DNA of 45,454 nt from an uncultured Actinomycetes bacterium. Lineage in GTDB: Bacteria > Actinomycetota > Actinomycetes > Mycobacteriales > Nakamurellaceae. The first letter of the stretch is position 1. Every line of letters begins with the position of its first letter. The stretch covers positions 1 to 45,454 of the forward strand of contig CALANS010000219.1 of NCBI GenBank assembly GCA_937926105.1, given 5' to 3'. Below the pieces are notes generated by a model. The model had not been told where the DNA came from, did no database searches, and worked only from the letters and a program-made list of their open reading frames with translations. Position numbers and translations under genes: made by a program. This document shows, piece by piece, positions 43,901 through 45,454 of this stretch.

Positions 43901-44453
43901 CGCGAGCTTCAGATGGTCCAGCCGGCAACGATTCTGGTACCTGCCCCGCACCTTTCACGAAGCCACCCGCACCGCCAAGATCGGGCAACTACAACAAGCG
44001 CTGCACCTTGCCGGCCGCCCCGCCCTGCAGATCGCCGCCGACGCCAGCGACGCCGCCACCCCGCCACCCGCGCAGCCCACCGAGGCACAGCCCCTCGCCA
44101 CGCCAACCGGGTCGACGGCTGCCGGGCCAGCCGCCTCATCCGAGGATCGCTGGTGCCACTACCTCGCGACAGTCCCCGGCCTGGCGCGCGACCCGCACTG
44201 GGCCGTGCTGGCCGCACAGTTGGACCGGCTCGCTTCCGCCGGCAGCGACGTCCCCGCTCTCATCAGGCGCGCCCAGGCAGGCATCGATCCGGCAAGCACG
44301 CACCCCGCGCGTGACCTCGACTACGCCATTGCCGCTCTGACGTACCTACCAGCCGACAGCGTCCGAACCACCGAACTCGACCCACCGAGCCCCCACCACG
44401 CCTCTCCGCCACCCAGATCCGCCCACCGGACGCGCCCCGCTCCGCCCCGATAA
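37929..44453 (+). CDS. Giant DNA methylase-helicase (DarB/Snf2-like)
   Basis: One frame is open from ATG 37929 to the stop (2174 residues). The first part (EGQLSFDALWAEPDPQPQ) looks like a helicase-family N-terminus, but 38098-38514 is better explained by a gene in another frame. The only other start before the first domain is GTG 38139. The methylase domain has SAM motif EPGCGAGTF (about 38917) and catalytic NVPF at 39096. The superfamily 2 helicase has HEVGAGKTAEM (about 40977), DEAH at 41460-41471, LATATPIANSV, and motif VI QRDGRILRQGN (about 42494). The long tail (43300-44453) is flexible apart from a small domain near 43842-43982. Such proteins on phages and plasmids protect incoming DNA or modify it. 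Confidence 0.9.
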   Translation: MAAHGRARRAADTEGQLSFDALWAEPDPQPQHAREADAGGGSAGSPAAIDGSGGEAGERVRHGSTGALAPVETAAVRHDPGPRGVLFDVGRDGRRPGGPVDRPSGGPGLAGRVIPGQGGPAGRRPPAGRGDGDGGLGVPAGGVRGGRAGRGPDRRPAGADQDPGVRPGHPAAPARPSGPGLAGRTPLAANPQPALAPSAPGIDAPPAAAAFRPDPTAQLTPSGDKARARANLAAIALSRRLAERGTPATPDEQRRLAAWSSWGAIPGIFDESQHDWATERAELRSQLSEREWRAASRTTINAHYTDPRLVDAIWRAARDLGLTAGRVLEPGCGAGTFIGLAPDTVAMTGIELDPVTARIARALYPQATIRAESFADTDYSTGSFDGAIGNVPFANVTLHDRRHNPNGHSLHNHFILKAIDLVRPGGLVAVLSSSFTLDAQNPGARREMYAKADLFGALRLPNGTHRRTAGTEAMTDLLLFRRREDGRAPGDDAWIHTSPIRIDGHAPRRVNAYFTGHPERVLGRWHIGPGMYGQDTLGVESDDLHAVPDQVRRALAIITGQAAAADLTVTQRGGDPGRHPQAGPDLDTSLWLGMVLDHPVDGFQIVGRHGTTPLDVSRTQRAELRALLAMRDHARELLQLEAATATDTPEITGLRGTLAGEYDTYRARYGPINRFTAIETKPIDPDTGEPRIQRRKPPVMRYLRTEPFASLVRALEVFDESTHSASPAPLLRQRVVPPRTPVLGVDTPDEAITVALDTDGEITLQRVADLLGTDQQSARAQLGELAFDDPETGRLVSRAEYLSGNVRAKLDVAEAALPRRRDLAANVAALRAVLPEPLGADDVRPRIGAVWIPAQDYQDFIRQLIGDQYAKVEYGGGTIWGVKAATWSVAATSEWGTSRRPAGHVLQSLLENAVITVYDTLPDKTRVLNPIETEAAREKAAAMQERFEQWVWEDPDRARRLLDEYNRLFNCLVLRDYSDAGQHLTLPGKAATFAPRPHQLAAVARMLSEPAVGLFHEVGAGKTAEMVIGAMELKRLGMVSKPVAVVPNHMLDQFSREWLYIYPQANVLAATTDDLTAQNRRDFIARVTTGDWDGIVMTRSAFSRLAVSTEWQISYTERELAGRRAQLERIKQQGGSLTVKRIERQLLAAEEKLKALQDQPRDPGLSFEDTGIDYLIVDEAHGYKNLATMSNIPDANIAGSKQASDLHMKAELLRERHGRRVLTLATATPIANSVTEAHVMTRYLRPDLLQDAGVLEFDQWAATFGKTVTELETAPAGGGRYREKTRFASFQNLPEMLRMWHVFADVKTAEDLHLPTPDIARRPDGVRGPETVVVPPTPELLAYVEQLGRRADALSGRSEPGEDNMLTITTDGRRAALDLRLVGLHEPAGPTKITVAADRIAAIWRAYRDREYLDETDTPSPTRGAFQIVFCDQSTPKPDRWNVYSELKTQLIDRGLAPRSVRFIHDANTDQDKGRLFAACRCGDVAVLIGSTEKMGIGTNVQARAVALHHLDCPWRPADLAQRDGRILRQGNQNPEIAIIRYTTARSFDTYSWQTVERKAKFIGQVLRGRLDMREIQDIGDSVLSLGETKALTADDPLLLEKATADTTLARLERLSRAHQRNLSLLGHRSEQAARVIERANDDEPLIVAAIDRSVATTGGAFHMRIAGRSYSERPDAARALRQALMSAPRSPYDKALTLDASIGGHEIEFARKLPASGQQSEWTGRLAGVPRTEFVLTPDSIAEGIGSVRTIENRIAALRAILGRLRADRDDAEQDQCNARESAARPFKHADALAAARAETRRINAILAERARPAPQATDQPDTADARNVTDAKPRPVVDDIRPCSPASVTDLRPAIGTHGPPAGEQVAIHAELATGHIAERGQVLRVALVADSADRASKDEPAHQLASPAPADRQQPTMSHNGPKAAAHRDDPVAARAGQPTPHATSPGNADPHPTSSDRPGPFIQHGHAGTIVLGTDKSDAQLRDALKAASFRWSSRQRFWYLPRTFHEATRTAKIGQLQQALHLAGRPALQIAADASDAATPPPAQPTEAQPLATPTGSTAAGPAASSEDRWCHYLATVPGLARDPHWAVLAAQLDRLASAGSDVPALIRRAQAGIDPASTHPARDLDYAIAALTYLPADSVRTTELDPPSPHHASPPPRSAHRTRPAPPR
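38098..38514 (+). CDS. Small acidic protein nested in the methylase-helicase frame
   Basis: GTG at 38098 has GGGAGG at 38084-38089 (spacing 8). The 138-residue frame shows strong third-position GC, while the helicase frame over the same bases yields only Gly/Arg/Pro-rich shadow sequence, so this frame is the coding one. The protein starts VNEYGTAALEHWRRWRPQQF and has a helical core (EEFFSTLGATVAAQVDQLTD, GESYLDKVGRLGAARRQAEE). An acidic stretch (ESEADEQDEDPTGDP) and a basic, Trp-containing end (DWQAERHWRQIRSQP) follow. It is of the small conserved plasmid-protein type found before such helicases. It is probably soluble; the function is unknown. Confidence 0.85.
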   Translation: MNEYGTAALEHWRRWRPQQFATIQDPEEFFSTLGATVAAQVDQLTDHLAGQDSPGESYLDKVGRLGAARRQAEEMVTADLVYLPAESEADEQDEDPTGDPLEQIRIQAFDRDTQRRRQDRADLDWQAERHWRQIRSQP

Positions 44454-44807
44454 CGCACCTCGAGCCGGCAGTCGTCGCTCCGCGTTCCCCGCCGCTCCGC
44501 CAAAACGCGCCGTCGACGATCGATCGATAAACCCTGCGGCTGTTCGCGAGGCTGCTCGAGCCGACGCCGCGAAAACGGGGCTGTATGCAGGGAACGACGC
44601 TCGCCCAACACGTCCAGGACACGGCCCACCCGGTGGCGTAACCGGTCAGCGATCCGCCAGCCATCACGCTGACCCGCGCCCCTGCTTCGCTCCGTCTGCA
44701 CCAAACCGATCCGAAACGCGGCCACGAAGACATCGCGCGTGGCAGCAAACTACCCGCCGCGACGCCCCCTCCGGGTGAACAGCGCCACCTGCCCGGAGGA
44801 GAGGCCC
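44454..44807. other. 354-nt stretch without a clear gene
   Basis: No convincing open frame, ribosome binding site or known RNA is visible. Minus-strand frames across it are shadows of the helicase 3' end. The only structure noted is ATCGATCGAT at 44519-44528, self-complementary, and a repeated CTCGAGCCG (near 44459 and 44555). The promoter for the gene at 44808 must lie here or further upstream. Confidence 0.5.
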
Positions 44808-45452
44808 GTGCAGCCATCCACGCCCAGCAGACCGGTCCGAAACTGCCAACACCCTGGCCGGATTCATCGGCACGGCACCCGCGTGGCGTACGTCAAGGAC
44901 CGCTGCCGCTGCCCCGCCTGCACCGCTGCCAACACCGCGGCGACCCGCACCCGTCGGCGCCGTACCGTGTTCGGCTACCGAGACGAGTCCACGCTGGTGA
45001 ACGTCGGGCCAACTCGCCAGCAGATAGCCAGGCTACGGGATGCAGGTATCGGCTACGCCCGCCTGGCGAATCTCACCGGGACCAGCACCCGCCATCTGCG
45101 CGACCTCACGCGTACCACCAGCAACACCGCCGGGAAGGGACCGATCCGTCGAATCCGCGCCGGCCTTGCCGACGCCCTGCTGGCCATCGACCCCGGCACG
45201 ACCCCGCACCTTCGGGCCGCGATCGGCACCCGCCGCCGCGTTACCGCGCTCATCGCGCTCGGCTGGCCCCTCCCATACATCGCCGCACGGCTAGGCCGAC
45301 GGACAGACAGCCTCGCCCGGACACTGGCCGCCCAACGCGTCACCGCCGGCACCGCGGCGGCTGCCGCCCTGCTCTACGACGAACTTTCCGGTGATCCTCC
45401 TGTTGGCGGCCATGGAAAACTGACCACTGGCGGCCACGAAACTGACCGGTGA
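44808..45452 (+). CDS. Zinc-finger-like small protein, 3' end altered by an insertion
   Basis: The start is GTG at 44808, preceded by GGAGGAGAGG (spacing 3-6); the open frame extends upstream without a site. The 214 residues begin VQPSTPSRPVRNCQHPGRI. A Cys/His cluster follows (HRHGTRVAYVKDRCRCPACT), the HGT...CRCxxC pattern seen in small actinobacterial mobile-element proteins. Two HTH-like stretches come next (GIGYARLANLTGTSTRHLRD, PLPYIAARLGRRTDSLARTL). DNA binding is likely. The last 17 codons (from about 45401) are encoded by what looks like the end of an insertion sequence, so the native C-terminus is probably lost. Confidence 0.75.
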   Translation: MQPSTPSRPVRNCQHPGRIHRHGTRVAYVKDRCRCPACTAANTAATRTRRRRTVFGYRDESTLVNVGPTRQQIARLRDAGIGYARLANLTGTSTRHLRDLTRTTSNTAGKGPIRRIRAGLADALLAIDPGTTPHLRAAIGTRRRVTALIALGWPLPYIAARLGRRTDSLARTLAAQRVTAGTAAAAALLYDELSGDPPVGGHGKLTTGGHETDR

Positions 45453-45454
45453 TG
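45401..45454 (+). mobile_element. Probable left end of an IS21-family insertion sequence
   Basis: The sequence from TGTTGGCGGCCA at 45401 carries two copies of TGGCGGCCA followed by GAAAACTGACC or GAAACTGACC, starting 24 bp apart (45404 and 45428). Terminal repeats with GGCGGCCA and AACTGACC are typical of IS21-family ends as I recall them. ATG at 45452 follows and could start istA. The window ends there, so the transposase cannot be confirmed. Confidence 0.55.

Noticed and set aside
44263..44817. Minus-strand frame crossing the helicase 3' end and the gap after it
   Set aside because: It has no ribosome binding site or motif, and Ser/Arg/Gly-rich content typical of antisense shadow.
1..45454. 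CRISPR arrays, rRNA and tRNA genes
   Set aside because: No regularly spaced repeats, no conserved rRNA segments and no tRNA cloverleaf were seen on reading through both strands.

Overview
The window is about 45 kb of very GC-rich DNA with strong G/C bias at third codon positions, frequent GTG starts and dense ATGA/GTGA gene overlaps. This points to an actinobacterium, most likely of the Mycobacteriales/Nocardiaceae type; nothing in the sequence fixes the genus. The content is that of a conjugative plasmid or integrative conjugative element: relaxase, coupling protein, type IV secretion genes, single-strand binding protein, a large methylase-helicase and several plasmid-type proteins of unknown function. 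I saw no rRNA, tRNA, CRISPR array, replication origin or oriT. An oriT would be expected upstream of the relaxase, beyond the left edge.

Layout. (1) 1-7592, plus strand: a very large MobF relaxase/helicase/primase protein (5' end outside the window), overlapped by a gene for a protein made of eleven tandem helix-turn-helix repeats. (2) 7652-20895, minus strand: a long transfer operon. Read from its promoter side it runs: HTH regulator, small protein, degenerate ParA-like ATPase, VirB2-like small membrane protein, membrane-anchored protein, VirB6-like protein, SCO6880-like protein, VirB4-like ATPase, two-domain cell-wall hydrolase, membrane half of a split coupling protein, coupling ATPase, plasmid protein, SSB and three small accessory genes. 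(3) 20896-23546: a looser region with a possible small gene, a two-TM membrane protein and an alpha/beta-hydrolase, probably cargo. (4) 23547-35419, minus strand: a complete Tad (Flp) pilus operon. It starts with a lipoprotein and a secreted protein, runs through CpaB, TadZ, TadA, TadB, TadC, a pilin and three TadE-like proteins, and ends with a transmembrane LysM-BTAD regulator. The prepilin peptidase (35614-36255) is divergent from it. (5) 36224-37819, minus strand: a two-domain XRE regulator and an M48 membrane peptidase. (6) 37929-44453, plus strand: a giant DNA methylase-helicase with a small gene nested in another frame. (7) 44808-45454: a small zinc-finger-like gene whose end runs into what looks like the left end of an IS21-family insertion sequence.

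How the genes may work together (inference). The relaxase nicks and unwinds the element and may prime the complementary strand in the recipient. The split coupling protein hands the relaxosome to a VirB4/VirB6-type channel, with the hydrolase opening the wall. The Tad pilus could mediate contact or attachment. Its operon ends with a regulator whose predicted topology places LysM domains outside and a transcriptional activator domain inside, so it could link wall state to transcription.
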